A stretch of 64,000 nucleotides of DNA from Rothia amarae (GCF_014705945.2 NZ_CP061538.1:2232001-2296000); one strand, 5' to 3'. Positions 35,274 through 44,708 are shown, numbered from the stretch's first letter. Translations and numbers: made by a program. Notes: a model not told the origin generated them from the sequence alone.

Positions 35274-36221
35274 TTAACCCATATATTTCCAAGCACGAAT
35301 GTAATCAACTTCCATGGTGCCGTCCAGCTTGTTACCTGCAGTGACAGGACCCCAATACTGGGTGCCGCCTTCAAAGTTGAGGCGCATGTGCATCTTAGTT
35401 CCGGGCTTTTTAGCAGCCAGCAAGCGAGGATCATTAGCAGGCACGTGGCAAAGTACATGCTTATTATCAAAAGTCACCACGATACCCTGGTCCGGTGTTA
35501 CTTCTACCGCCCAGGTGTGCCATTCATTCTGCAAGTCACGGGGTTCCCGAGGAAGCCAGCCCATGCCGTAGACCGAACGGTTATCAGCTTTATTGCCACC
35601 GGTCTGGTCGAAGTGCACAGAGGTTTCGGTGCGCTGAGTAATATCAAAATTATTAGCTTTGCCCTGGTAGTTGACGCCGTAATACTCGTTGAGATCAATT
35701 TCCAACGAGGGAAGGGTGGCGTTGGGGTTGTACTCACCGTTATCGTCCGGACGGAACCAGAGGCATGCGTGGTTGCCGTGAGCATTAGGGCCCGAAGGCA
35801 TTTTCATGCGAGTTTCCACACGGAAGTATTCGGCGGAGAACTTGCCGCGGCTGTCCAAGTATCCGCCCTTGAAGTCGCGGCGCTTGCCGTCAACCATCAC
35901 GGGCTTTTGGAGCTTTTCAAGGTGGAATACTGCGCGCCCGTCTTTTACATTGACGCATTTTGCGGAGTTGACGGTGGGGGTATTCCCGGGGGCATTACCC
36001 CAGGTGCCGGGTACACCTGCAAGGAAAGGTTCACTATCTCGGATATTCCATTTGGTGGTATCTACTGCGTTACCATCAAAATTTTCATCAAAGGCAAGCT
36101 TCCACCGATTAATGCGTGGGCCTACCGCCTCAACAGCAGCGGCAGGGGTGGCAGCTGCTAGACCTGCTCCTGCAAGAGCGGTAAGTGATGAAGTAAGAAA
36201 GTTTCGACGATTGAAAGCCAT
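35274..36221 (-). CDS. Secreted GH16-family glycoside hydrolase
   Basis: A Tat-type signal (NRRNFLTSS then an Ala-rich hydrophobic core) exports a 315-residue jelly-roll protein. The GH16 catalytic signature is EIDLNE in TLPSLEIDLNEYYG, fitting the ExDxxE pattern with both catalytic glutamates. Trp-rich beta strands surround it (FDENFDGNAVDTTKWNI, ACLWFRPDD, VDYIRAWKYMG). GH16 enzymes cut beta-1,3/1,4-glucans or galactans; the substrate is not evident, and fungal or plaque glucan is a possible target for an oral organism. GGGGGG lies before the start. Confidence 0.85.
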   Translation of the reverse strand: MAFNRRNFLTSSLTALAGAGLAAATPAAAVEAVGPRINRWKLAFDENFDGNAVDTTKWNIRDSEPFLAGVPGTWGNAPGNTPTVNSAKCVNVKDGRAVFHLEKLQKPVMVDGKRRDFKGGYLDSRGKFSAEYFRVETRMKMPSGPNAHGNHACLWFRPDDNGEYNPNATLPSLEIDLNEYYGVNYQGKANNFDITQRTETSVHFDQTGGNKADNRSVYGMGWLPREPRDLQNEWHTWAVEVTPDQGIVVTFDNKHVLCHVPANDPRLLAAKKPGTKMHMRLNFEGGTQYWGPVTAGNKLDGTMEVDYIRAWKYMG

Positions 36222-36960
36222 AGGGGGGTTGCTCCAAATTGGGTGATGTTTATACGGGGGAAATGTGGTTCTGATTCTGAGAAAAGTTGGGGGTATTTTT
36301 CTCGCTAAATGAGATTACGACAGTTTGGGGGACAAATGCCAAGTATAGACAACTCTTTTCTTGTCTAATTCCTCAATTAGTGAAGAAAAATGTTTATCTG
36401 ACTAGGGAAAACACTTGTATATATGAGCCGGAGCACATGATTCTTTGAGGTTATTTTTTCCAGATTTAAACAACACATACCCTTCATTTGTGGCTTATTA
36501 GGCATTATTTCCACTTATTTATGCATATTTTGAAAGAAACGGTTGACTTAGAAATACAAAATACGCAAAACGATGAAAATAATTGCCTATACAACCACCC
36601 TGCAATACCTTGATTTCGCGGGGGTTTTCACTCAAAAGCAAGTAAAAAGTTGTATATACTTACATTCAATAAGTGTTCCAAATCTCGTTTTCAGCCTTCT
36701 GTGATGGGACGCCTCAAAACCCTCTTACGCCTGCAATTCCGACCTACTGTCGTCTTCCCATCCGCACCTTCCACCCCTCTTTTCCCACATAATCACTGCC
36801 TATCTACTTGATATATTTCAAGTTTTTATCTCTTTCGTTCGGAAGCACCCACCCCGGATATTTTTCATGTCGTATAACCAACGGCGCCCTCATTTACTAC
36901 CAATACCCCAGGTCAACCCATTTTTAGAACGCACAGAACACCTCCTCAAACAGTCTTTTA
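36222..36960. other. Long AT-rich intergenic region
   Basis: About 740 bases with no convincing open frame and visibly lower GC than the flanks. It should hold the GH16 promoter. The motif TTGTATATA occurs twice (about 36415 and 36652). No tRNA or recognisable RNA family was seen. Confidence 0.5.
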
Positions 36961-36971
36961 AGGCAATAAAA

Positions 36972-37006
36972 AGCTCCCGGAACGAATCATTTTCGTCCCG
37001 GGAGCT
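36972..37006. terminator. Terminator after the sugar porter gene
   Basis: AGCTCCCGG/CCGGGAGCT with an inner ACGA/TCGT extension; T-rich on the minus strand just after the stem. Confidence 0.75.
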
Positions 37007-37037
37007 CCCTTACAGCACAAGAAATAACTAAAACACG

Positions 37038-38477
37038 TTACTTATCGACCTTAAAAATTGCGCCCGTCATCACGCCATCCTCTACCTGTTCCAATGACTT
37101 ACCGCGCGTCTCCGGCAGCATTTTCCACATAAAGAACACCGCAGCAGCATTCACGAGGGCAAACGCGAAGAAGGTGAAGCTCAGTCCCCACACTTCCATC
37201 ACCGAGGGGAAGAACAAGCTCAATACCGCGTTACACAGCCATTTCACAAAGACCGAAGCGCCCATACCGAAAGCACGCATCCCCACGGGGAAAATCTCCG
37301 AGAGCAGCACCCAAGTAGCAATATTCAAGAAAGTCTGAATAGAACCAACCAGCAAAACAATGAGTACGAGCAAAACATAAGGACGCGCGGCATTACCCTC
37401 AGGAAACAGCACAGACGCCCCAGAAATCAGCAAGTGAAACAGCATAGTGAGCGAATAACCGGTAATTACCACGGTGCGGCGATTAATACGCTCCATAAAG
37501 CGCAATGCAACTAACGCCCCTACGACGCCGATAACTCCGGGAGCGATATTCGCAATCAGCGCCGCCTGCTCACCGAATCCGGCGTCGGTCAGGATGCTGT
37601 GCCCGTAATACATCACCGAATCGATACCGGTAAGCTGCTGGAACAAGCCCAGTCCCACGCCCACCATTAAGATGCGCAGGAGCCAGCGGTTTGCAAAAAT
37701 GTCGCGAGCAGACATTTGCCTTCGCTCGGAGTGCTGCTCCAAGCTAATCTGGATATCCTCAAATTCTGCCTGCGCACGCTCATTGGAACGGATACTACGC
37801 AGTACCTCGTGGGCTTTTTCGTATTTCCCCTTGGACGCTAGCCAGCGAGGGGATTCAGGAACCCGCAACATGCCAATAAGAAGGAAGAACGCAGGAATCG
37901 CTGCCACGCCCAGCATGACCCGCCAGATGCCGGGAACATGACCCCAAACGTTACCGATAATGGCGTTCACGATGAATGCCGCCAGCTGACCGACCACAAT
38001 CATTACTTCGTTGCGCCCAGAATATGTACCGCGGATTTCAAAAGGTGACATTTCCGCCAGGTAAACCGGTACCACAGTGGATGCACCGCCCACGGCGAAG
38101 CCCAGAACAAACCGGCCGATGAGTAAGATGGCGAGACCCGGTGCAAAACTGCATAACGCTACGCCCAGGATGAAGAGGAAAGACAGAATAAACACTGCCT
38201 TACGGCGTCCGACGGAGTCAGATACCTTTCCCATGACAATCGCACCAATTGCCGCGCCCACTAGCAGAGAAGAAGTAACCATGCCCTCCCCCAGAGCATC
38301 CAACCCAAGTTCCTGACTCAGGGGGGAAAGCGCGCCGTTAATTACGCCCGTGTCATACCCAAAGAGCAAACCGCCCAAAGTTACAACCGTGGCAACAAAC
38401 CCTAGATGACGGCGGTGGGGACCATCCGTTAGCGCAGGTAATTTATGCTCGTTGGGAGTCGAAGCCGAAGTAGTCAC
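37038..38477 (-). CDS. Sugar/polyol:H+ symporter, MFS sugar porter family
   Basis: 479 residues and 12 helices with the sugar porter signatures: FGYDTGVINGAL in helix 1, GKVSDSVGRRKA, the PESPRWLASKGK motif at the end of helix 6, QQLTGIDSVMYYG in helix 7 and LPETRGKSLEQVE at the C-terminus. Related proteins carry myo-inositol, xylose, arabinose or glucose; the substrate is not set by these motifs. The GTG start follows GAGGGTGAA. A strong hairpin followed by TTTTT lies in its leader (38499-38554). It stands alone. Confidence 0.88.
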   Translation of the reverse strand: MTTSASTPNEHKLPALTDGPHRRHLGFVATVVTLGGLLFGYDTGVINGALSPLSQELGLDALGEGMVTSSLLVGAAIGAIVMGKVSDSVGRRKAVFILSFLFILGVALCSFAPGLAILLIGRFVLGFAVGGASTVVPVYLAEMSPFEIRGTYSGRNEVMIVVGQLAAFIVNAIIGNVWGHVPGIWRVMLGVAAIPAFFLLIGMLRVPESPRWLASKGKYEKAHEVLRSIRSNERAQAEFEDIQISLEQHSERRQMSARDIFANRWLLRILMVGVGLGLFQQLTGIDSVMYYGHSILTDAGFGEQAALIANIAPGVIGVVGALVALRFMERINRRTVVITGYSLTMLFHLLISGASVLFPEGNAARPYVLLVLIVLLVGSIQTFLNIATWVLLSEIFPVGMRAFGMGASVFVKWLCNAVLSLFFPSVMEVWGLSFTFFAFALVNAAAVFFMWKMLPETRGKSLEQVEDGVMTGAIFKVDK

Positions 38478-38498
38478 TTCACCCTCACTTTCATACCC

Positions 38499-38554
38499 AC
38501 AATAAAAACCGACCCTATACCGCCGCGGGCGGTCTAGGTCGGCGTATATATTGT
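38499..38554 (-). promoter_or_regulatory. Terminator-like hairpin in the sugar porter leader
   Basis: Read on the minus strand, CCGACC-tag-ACCGCC pairs with GGCGGT-atag-GGTCGG and is followed at once by TTTTT, then about 30 bases later by the GTG start. Outer CACAAT/ATTGTG arms extend it. As no minus-strand gene directly upstream needs it, attenuation of the porter gene is possible. Confidence 0.5.
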
Positions 38555-38733
38555 GAAGATTTAATAATTAAGTAGTCTTAACTGCACATTAGCATGAGCC
38601 CCGGTTTTCGGGATTCGACTTGCAACATTCCTTGTGGGTTCGCGGCAAACTATTGTCTATCGCCGGTTTGTCCTTCATTCATTTATTGAAGTTACAACTA
38701 AAGAACAACATTCTTACCAGCACAAGGACCCCC

Positions 38734-39112
38734 ATGAATCACGCTGAGCTCACTTCCCGTATCTCACCTTCTATTTCTCGCCGTCAAGCAGTAAGGAAAA
38801 GTAAAGGTACTCGTTCAGCATTCGGTGGGTTACTCGGGCGGTAACCTTTCTTCGAAGACGTCCTCGTTCACCCCCGAGCACCCTGCCGATACTCCTCGGG
38901 CGCAGTATGACTTCACGCGTCTAATGCACTTTGATAATCAGAGCCAGCGGGTGCTATCCCGTAGCTACTCCCCTTATTTGAAGAAGCACACGACTGATCA
39001 CTCGGCTTTTCCTAAGCCCTACCAGGAGTTCGTGCTTTCTTACGCGGAGCTGGGGCTGAAGATGAAAAAGAAGACGCTGAAGACCACACATTTCTCGGCG
39101 CGGTTTGCCTAA
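38734..39112 (+). CDS. Small basic protein of unknown function, apparently frameshifted
   Basis: A good ribosome site (AAGGA, seven bases before ATG 38734) starts MNHAELTSRISPSISRRQAV, which stops at 38844. From 38795 a second frame, shifted by one base, stays open to 39112 and carries the conserved end (PYQEFVLSYAELGLKMKKK, then TLKTTHFSARFA). No ribosome site precedes the second frame, so the two are probably one gene of about 126 codons joined by a frameshift within 38795-38844. This may be decay, a sequence error or recoding. The C-terminal block recurs at 33540-33662. No domain recognised. Confidence 0.55.
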
Positions 39113-39125
39113 GGCCTGTAGGCAG

Positions 39126-39171
39126 ATGACCAGCGCAGCAACGGTGAACTAACCTTACTGCTGCGCTGGTC
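39126..39171. terminator. Bidirectional terminator
   Basis: TGACCAGCGCAGCA and its exact complement around an 18-base loop, between convergent genes. Confidence 0.8.
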
Positions 39172-39200
39172 ACCTGCTTATACAGCTTCAGTTGAACCTC

Positions 39201-40199
39201 TTAGAACAGCGCGATCTTCTCGGGGGCGGGGAAGATTTCGTCAAGCCGAGCCATATCAGCTTCACTCAGTTGCAACGATGCCGCTTGGGCGTTAGCGCGC
39301 ACCTGATCAATGGTAGTTGCCCCAGCAATGACCGAAACTACGGGGTTTTGTTGCGCTAGCCAGCTAAAGGCAACCTGTACTTCGGTGAATCCGCGATCTG
39401 CACAGAAGTCTGAAAATTCTTTCAGCTGGGTCCAATTGGTGCTTTCGAGCAATCCCGGTTTGGAATGGGAGAGGCGGGAGCCGGCGGGAGCTTTGCCCTC
39501 TGCGTACTTGCCGGTAAGTAGTCCGTTAGCCAGTGGGAAATAGGGAAGGACGCCGAGACCAAATTGGCGGGCGGCAGGCATCACTTCGAGTTCCGCACGT
39601 CGATCCAGCAGATTGTAATGGTTTTCTGCCGCGATAAAACGGTGAGTTCCCAGTTCCCGAGCTACGTATTCTGCTTGGGCAATTTGCCAGCCGGCATGGT
39701 TGGAGTTACCGATGTAGCGAATTTTTCCCTGCTCTATCAGAGTATTCAACGCAGAGAGAGTCTCTTCAACAGGGGTTTTGTGGTCTGGGGTGTGATAAAA
39801 GTACAGGTCAATGTGGTCGGTACCTAGACGTCGCAGTGAGGCTTCCACCGCGCGCATAATGTAGCGGCGGGATCCGCGCACCCCGTAATCCGCGCCGTTG
39901 GCCCCGTGCATGTCCATGCCAAATTTAGACACAATCACCACGTTGTCGCGAGCAGAAGAGCCCAGGGTCTTCAGCGCTTTGCCGAACATGGCTTCAGACA
40001 GGCCGGGTTCTTTGCCGTAGATATCGGCGACGTCGAACAGCGTAATTCCTGCGTCAACCGCAGCGGCGACGACGGCGTCGGTGCCCTGTTGCTCTTCGGT
40101 GATGGTTCCCGCACGCCCTAGGTTGTTGCAACCCAGTCCCACCGTGGAGACGGTCAATCCCGAATTACCTACTTGACGATATTCCATTGATTCACTCAT
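39201..40199 (-). CDS. Aldo/keto reductase
   Basis: TIM-barrel NADPH-dependent oxidoreductase of 332 residues. Catalytic tetrad: Asp in LFDVADIYG, the adjacent Tyr, Lys in IVSKFGMD and His in DLYFYHTPD. C-terminal cofactor motif VIAGATTIDQVRANAQA. The VLPYFPLANGLLTGKY segment resembles the YghZ/L-glyceraldehyde-3-phosphate reductase group. The physiological carbonyl substrate is unknown. Confidence 0.88.
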   Translation of the reverse strand: MSESMEYRQVGNSGLTVSTVGLGCNNLGRAGTITEEQQGTDAVVAAAVDAGITLFDVADIYGKEPGLSEAMFGKALKTLGSSARDNVVIVSKFGMDMHGANGADYGVRGSRRYIMRAVEASLRRLGTDHIDLYFYHTPDHKTPVEETLSALNTLIEQGKIRYIGNSNHAGWQIAQAEYVARELGTHRFIAAENHYNLLDRRAELEVMPAARQFGLGVLPYFPLANGLLTGKYAEGKAPAGSRLSHSKPGLLESTNWTQLKEFSDFCADRGFTEVQVAFSWLAQQNPVVSVIAGATTIDQVRANAQAASLQLSEADMARLDEIFPAPEKIALF

Positions 40200-40782
40200 A
40201 TCTTCAGCCTAGTGGGAACTCAGTCTTGAGGCGAGAGCGGGCTTAAAGGTGGTGAGTGAGGCAGTCCCCCCAGTCCCCCTCCCCACAGAATAAAACTCAA
40301 GCATCTACAGGCGTCCCCCAACCAGCCGAAAATACATCACATGTGCAAAATTATGTAAGCGCATGTACCTACAAAAAAGTTTTGAGAATCACCCAATTGC
40401 GAGAGTAAATTATGGGGAGTCGGTTACCCGTAACTGCTCTTTATCGTTTTTTGAGAACCACTATTGCATTCCCTAGATAACAACAAATCCCTGCGGGAAA
40501 TATTGTTTCCCTATAGCAATTTCCCATATTCCATATCTGGCCTGCTGAAATACTTCTCTCTTTAGAACCCTAGCTAAAGAGAGTTGCAGAAAATCAGCAG
40601 TGCATCCTGGCTCCCTCAAACGATGAAGCGTATTTTCAAATAGCCCAGCTAGATGGAAATTTTACCCAGAGTCCTGACTGCTGGAAAAAGTAAAAGGTAA
40701 CCGACACCTATCACCGTCAGAGATGATTTATGTATTTTTATTCCTCAATGCATATTTCACACCCCAAGAATGGACTCACACC
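40200..40782. other. Intergenic region with hairpin and inverted repeats
   Basis: About 580 bases without a convincing gene, AT-rich to the right. It contains a perfect hairpin CTCTCTTTAG/CTAAAGAGAG (40556-40583) nested in CTGCTGA...TCAGCAG, and distant complementary segments TCGGTTACC (near 40416) and GGTAACCGA (near 40697). It should carry the promoter and leader of the serine protease gene. Confidence 0.45.
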
Positions 40783-41886
40783 ATGAAAATCAATAAAGGT
40801 TTGGCAAGCACGGTTTCCGCTGTAGCGCTATTGAGCGCAGGTATGGGCGGCGCAAATGCGACCGAGGCTTCCCCCTATATTATTGGCGGCAACGAGGCAA
40901 CCAGCCCCTGGATTGTTCAGCTCTCCTTCAATTCTTACGATCAGCCAGGTACCTTCGGCTGCACCGGCGAACAGCTCAACGATCAATGGATTCTAACCGC
41001 CCGCCACTGCGTTGACGGTTCCTACAACATGCGCGTATACCAGAGCAACGACCAGGTAAACCCCGGTGAGCCCATTGAAGCAGACCGCCTTTACAGCGCG
41101 CCTGAAGGGGACATCGCGCTAGTCCATCTCTCTGAAAAAGCACCCCTTTCCTCCTACGGCAAGATTGATTTCAACTACGAACCCGCAGTAGGCCAGCAGG
41201 GTGATATCTACGGTTACGGCCAGGGTGCAAACAGCTCTTACACTGACACTCTGCGCTCAGCACGCGTTTCGGTTATCGGTGATTCCTATGACGCATACAA
41301 CGGCGCGGCAGTTCACCTGCGCGGCGTAAACGGCGCATCCAACCACGGCGACTCGGGTGGACCCTTCATCCGCAACGGCAAGATTGTAGCTGTTTGCTCA
41401 ACTGGTGACCGAGCTAACCCCGGTGCAGATATCAACGCCCAGTCCAACTACGCGTTGCTTTCCCAGTCGGCAAGCTGGATTGAGTCCACCACCGGCATCG
41501 ACTTCGGTCCCTCAGCACCTACCGCTCCCGTTGTAGATACTCCGGAAGAGCCTGAGCCCACCACTCCTGCTACTCCTGAGCCCACTACCCCGGCCAATCC
41601 CGCAAAACCCGTGGCTCCTGTAGCTCCTGTGGCTCCTACAACTCCCGAACCCACCACTCCTGTAACTCCGGTTATCGATGATTACGTTCCCGGTGATGAT
41701 TACATCCCCGCAGACGATTACACCCCCGGCGTTGACTCCTACGACCCCTGGTCATGGTCCGACTCCTGGTCTGATTCTTGGTCAACCTCGACCTCATCAA
41801 CCACCGGTGCTCGCTGGAACATCTCTGCGACTAAGACTGCAGACGGTGGAACTCACTGGGTATCTAACTACCACTGGACTCGCTAA
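40783..41886 (+). CDS. Secreted trypsin-like serine protease
   Basis: Signal peptide (residues 1-27, ending GGANA), then an S1-family chymotrypsin fold starting YIIGGNEAT. The catalytic triad is His75 in LTARHC, Asp110 in EGDIALVHL and Ser191 in GDSGGPF. After the protease (to about 245) come a Pro/Thr/Glu stalk of repeated EPTTPATP-like units, an acidic DDY-rich stretch, WSDSWSDSW repeats and a short Trp-rich end. The stalk may hold the enzyme in the wall. The ATG at 40783 opens the signal peptide; only a weak ribosome site is present. Confidence 0.88.
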   Translation: MKINKGLASTVSAVALLSAGMGGANATEASPYIIGGNEATSPWIVQLSFNSYDQPGTFGCTGEQLNDQWILTARHCVDGSYNMRVYQSNDQVNPGEPIEADRLYSAPEGDIALVHLSEKAPLSSYGKIDFNYEPAVGQQGDIYGYGQGANSSYTDTLRSARVSVIGDSYDAYNGAAVHLRGVNGASNHGDSGGPFIRNGKIVAVCSTGDRANPGADINAQSNYALLSQSASWIESTTGIDFGPSAPTAPVVDTPEEPEPTTPATPEPTTPANPAKPVAPVAPVAPTTPEPTTPVTPVIDDYVPGDDYIPADDYTPGVDSYDPWSWSDSWSDSWSTSTSSTTGARWNISATKTADGGTHWVSNYHWTR

Positions 41887-41911
41887 GTTCTAACCTCTTG
41901 AGCCCCTTATA

Positions 41912-41948
41912 ACGACGCCGCCCCTCCCGAATGGAGGGGCGGCGTCGT
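41912..41948. terminator. GC-rich bidirectional terminator
   Basis: ACGACGCCGCCCCTCC and its exact complement around a five-base loop, between convergent genes. Confidence 0.85.
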
Positions 41949-42007
41949 CATATTAAAGAGAAAGCTAGATGCACAGCGCGGACTGTACCCGCCACGTGCC
42001 TTCAAAA

Positions 42008-43555
42008 CTAATGTTTGGCGGTGGCTCGTCGCGGAATCAGTACAGCAATCACAATCGCGCTGAGAGCAATACACGCTGCCACGGTGAACGCCAGACGTAC
42101 GCCAGCCGCCTGAGCCTCGACGCCGGAACCACCGTGCGTGGCAATACCGATACCCATCAGAGCCACGAAAATCGCCGTAGCGGCAGCGGCAGAAACCTGC
42201 TGAACAGTAGTCATGGCTGAAGAGCCGTAGGAGTACAAATGCTTAGGTAAAGAGCCAAGACCCAACCCCATCATGGGCGTATTCATGAACGGGATAACCG
42301 CGCTGAGAATCAGATAGACCAGCACCACGAACAGGGGTGAAGTGTTCTCATCAAAGAGCGTCAACAGCCAAATTGAACCGGCAAAGAGCGTGGCGCCGGG
42401 AATCACCAGCACACGGGGTGAGAACTTGTCTGAAAGATTACCCACGATAGGGCTCATGAGTGCCGAAAGAATACCACCGGGCAGAAGCATCAAACCCGTT
42501 GCCAGCGAGTCAAGACCGAGCACGTTCACCGTGTACATCGGCAGCAGAACCGAGCTGCCCAGCAGAACACCCATGGCTACCGAGCTCATCAGAACGGTCA
42601 GCACGAAGGGAAAAGACTTAAATACGCGAAGATCCATAAAGGGACTGCTGGTCTTCTGAAGCTGTAACTGACGCATCACAAAGACCACCAGGATTGCCGC
42701 AGAAATAGCAATCAAAATCCAGGGGTTCAAGGAGATACCGCCGCCGTGAGCAGAGGAACCGCCCAAGGAGCTCAGTCCCAGAACCAACCCGCCAAAACCA
42801 AGCGTAGAAAGAATCATCGAAAGAACATCAAGGCGCTGGTTTTCCCCGCCCTCAGGCAGAGTGTTGGGAGCTAGCTTCAAGCCCACAAAGAGCGCAATCA
42901 AACCGATAGGGAGCACCGACAAGAATAGCCAGTGCCAGGTTCCAATCCCCAGAATCAGACCGGACACCGTGGGCCCCAGCGCAGGAGCAGCCGAGATGAC
43001 CATGCCGATCAGACCCATCGCGCGTCCAATTCGAGACGGCGGAACTAAGCGCATCATGGTAGTCATCAGCAAAGGCATGATGATGCCGGTGCCCATCGCC
43101 TGCAAAATACGACCCAGCAACAGGAAACCGAAAGTGGGTGCAAGCCCCGCCGCGAGCGAGCCAATGGAGAATACAGCCATCGCGCCCACGAAGACGTTGC
43201 GGATGCTAAAACGGGAGATGATAAAACCCGATGCCGGAGTGACCACGGCCATCGTCAGCATAAAGCCGGTGGAGGACCACTGGGTGGTTGACGCCGCCAC
43301 ATGCAAATCTTCCATGAGCACCGGCAGAGCCACACCCAGCAAGGTCTCGTTCAGAATGAGAATGAAGGCAGCAATGACCATCACCATGAGAAGCAGAAAA
43401 TCTGCTCGCTCTAACTTATCTGCGCGGGGGGCAGATACAGAGTTTTTAAGATTATTTTCCACCGGACTCACGATAGGAACCGGGGCTGTGACTGCGGGGA
43501 GCGGATGCTCAACCTCGGGAAGATTACTTGAAGAAGCTGAATGAGTTTCGTGCAC
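42008..43555 (-). CDS. MFS exporter, DHA2 (EmrB/QacA) type
   Basis: 515 residues with about 14 helices and a Pro/Val-rich cytoplasmic N-terminus of 50 residues. Motifs of the drug:H+ antiporter-2 family are seen in LNETLLGVALPVLMEDL (helix 1) and GRILQAMGTGIIMPLL (motif C-like region). It probably exports drugs or metabolites. The GTG start lacks a strong ribosome site. No regulator is adjacent. Confidence 0.85.
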   Translation of the reverse strand: MHETHSASSSNLPEVEHPLPAVTAPVPIVSPVENNLKNSVSAPRADKLERADFLLLMVMVIAAFILILNETLLGVALPVLMEDLHVAASTTQWSSTGFMLTMAVVTPASGFIISRFSIRNVFVGAMAVFSIGSLAAGLAPTFGFLLLGRILQAMGTGIIMPLLMTTMMRLVPPSRIGRAMGLIGMVISAAPALGPTVSGLILGIGTWHWLFLSVLPIGLIALFVGLKLAPNTLPEGGENQRLDVLSMILSTLGFGGLVLGLSSLGGSSAHGGGISLNPWILIAISAAILVVFVMRQLQLQKTSSPFMDLRVFKSFPFVLTVLMSSVAMGVLLGSSVLLPMYTVNVLGLDSLATGLMLLPGGILSALMSPIVGNLSDKFSPRVLVIPGATLFAGSIWLLTLFDENTSPLFVVLVYLILSAVIPFMNTPMMGLGLGSLPKHLYSYGSSAMTTVQQVSAAAATAIFVALMGIGIATHGGSGVEAQAAGVRLAFTVAACIALSAIVIAVLIPRRATAKH

Positions 43556-43645
43556 CCCAAAACCCTACCGGCGCACGACCCCGCGGGGCTAGAGTTCTTT
43601 GGCTAGGGAATGCTCACATGCGCAGAAGGGTGTTGATGAGATACA

Positions 43646-43704
43646 GAGAGCCGCTGGCTCACAGAGCAGGTTCTCCCTGCGTCATGCGAGTTCCAGCGGC
43701 CCTC
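43646..43704. terminator. Terminator between chaB-like and MFS genes
   Basis: GAGAGCCGCTGG paired with CCAGCGGCCCTC (one mismatch), followed by a direct repeat of TAATTTTTCGGC (43711-43737). Confidence 0.55.
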
Positions 43705-43757
43705 AAAGTAATTTTTCGGCGTCTAATTTTTCGGCCTCAGCCAGCATTAGCTGAATT

Positions 43758-44708
43758 CTAGGCGCGAGCCGCCTTCACCGCGAAAAAGAGTTCCTCTTTA
43801 TTCATGGTAGATCGGCCAGCGATTCCACGCTCGACTGCCTCAGCGTACAGCTCACGCTTAGTGGTGCTCTCTAGCGTGAACGACGCCGTAGAACCGGGAA
43901 CTTCAAACGCTTGAGTCTGGGCCTCTTCAAGGTTCTGATGTTCTTCTTGCTCAGAAAGCTCCTCGATAAGTTGCTCCGCTTCTTCACTGAGTTCTTCCTC
44001 TGAATACGCAGAATCCTGCAGATCCTCCACCTCACGCAACGTGTCTATCGCAGGTTCAGGTTCAGTATCGGCATCTGCCGACGCATAGAGGTTTTCATCG
44101 GGAAGGTCCTCTTCGATAAAATCATCGATTTCAGACTTCTTGCTGGAACCACCGTTAAGCTCAGGATCACCCAAGAGGTAATCCTCAACGGGCATCGAAG
44201 AATCCTCGTCCTTCACTGTCTGAGATTTTTCGTTCTTGCCCTTTTTAGGAGCCTTAGAGGATTCCTTAGACTTCTTCTTCTTTGAGTCTGCTTTCTTCTC
44301 AGACTTCTTGTCAGACTTCTTAGAATCTGACTTCTTATCTTTTTTCTTGTCGGATTTTTTGGAATCTGATTTCTTATCGGATTTCTTGTCAGCTTTCTTA
44401 TCCGACTTTTTAGAGTCTGACTTCTTATCGGCCTTTTTATCAGATTTCTTCGAATCTGACTTCTTGCTTTCTTTCGTGGAAGGGGCGTCGTCGTCCTTCT
44501 TACGCTTCCACTTGCCGTCCGCCTTTTCATACTTCTTCTCTAGTGAAGCGTAAGCGGTGCGGTAGGCACGCTCTTCGTCGCCGTTGTATTCCTTGATAGC
44601 GGCGTCGTAGGTCTTGGTAAAAGTGCGTTGCGCTTTAGCGCTAGAACGCTTGAGGGTCTTGGGAAGTTCAGACTGTTTTGCTTCGCCTGATTTTTTGGTC
44701 TTAGCCAT
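43758..44708 (-). CDS. ChaB-domain protein with lysine-rich repeats and SAP-like C-terminus
   Basis: 316 residues. The N-terminal ChaB domain (ELPKTLKRSSAKAQRTF, then YASLEKKYEKADGKWKRK) is followed by about 70 residues of Lys/Ser/Asp repeats (KKSDSKKSD, KKADKKSD) with a strong positive charge. A very acidic stretch (DDFIEEDLPDE and Glu-rich) comes next, and then a short helix-extension-helix end (TKRELYAEAVERGIAGRSTM) like SAP or Rho N-terminal motifs that bind nucleic acid. The histone-like repeat suggests DNA or RNA binding. AAGGAG precedes ATG 44708; the longer open frame upstream is antisense to the peptidase gene. Confidence 0.78.
   Translation of the reverse strand: MAKTKKSGEAKQSELPKTLKRSSAKAQRTFTKTYDAAIKEYNGDEERAYRTAYASLEKKYEKADGKWKRKKDDDAPSTKESKKSDSKKSDKKADKKSDSKKSDKKADKKSDKKSDSKKSDKKKDKKSDSKKSDKKSEKKADSKKKKSKESSKAPKKGKNEKSQTVKDEDSSMPVEDYLLGDPELNGGSSKKSEIDDFIEEDLPDENLYASADADTEPEPAIDTLREVEDLQDSAYSEEELSEEAEQLIEELSEQEEHQNLEEAQTQAFEVPGSTASFTLESTTKRELYAEAVERGIAGRSTMNKEELFFAVKAARA

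Noticed and set aside
44236-44553. Ser/Asp/Phe-rich open frame on the plus strand
   Set aside because: It is the antisense shadow of the lysine-rich DNA repeats of the ChaB gene.
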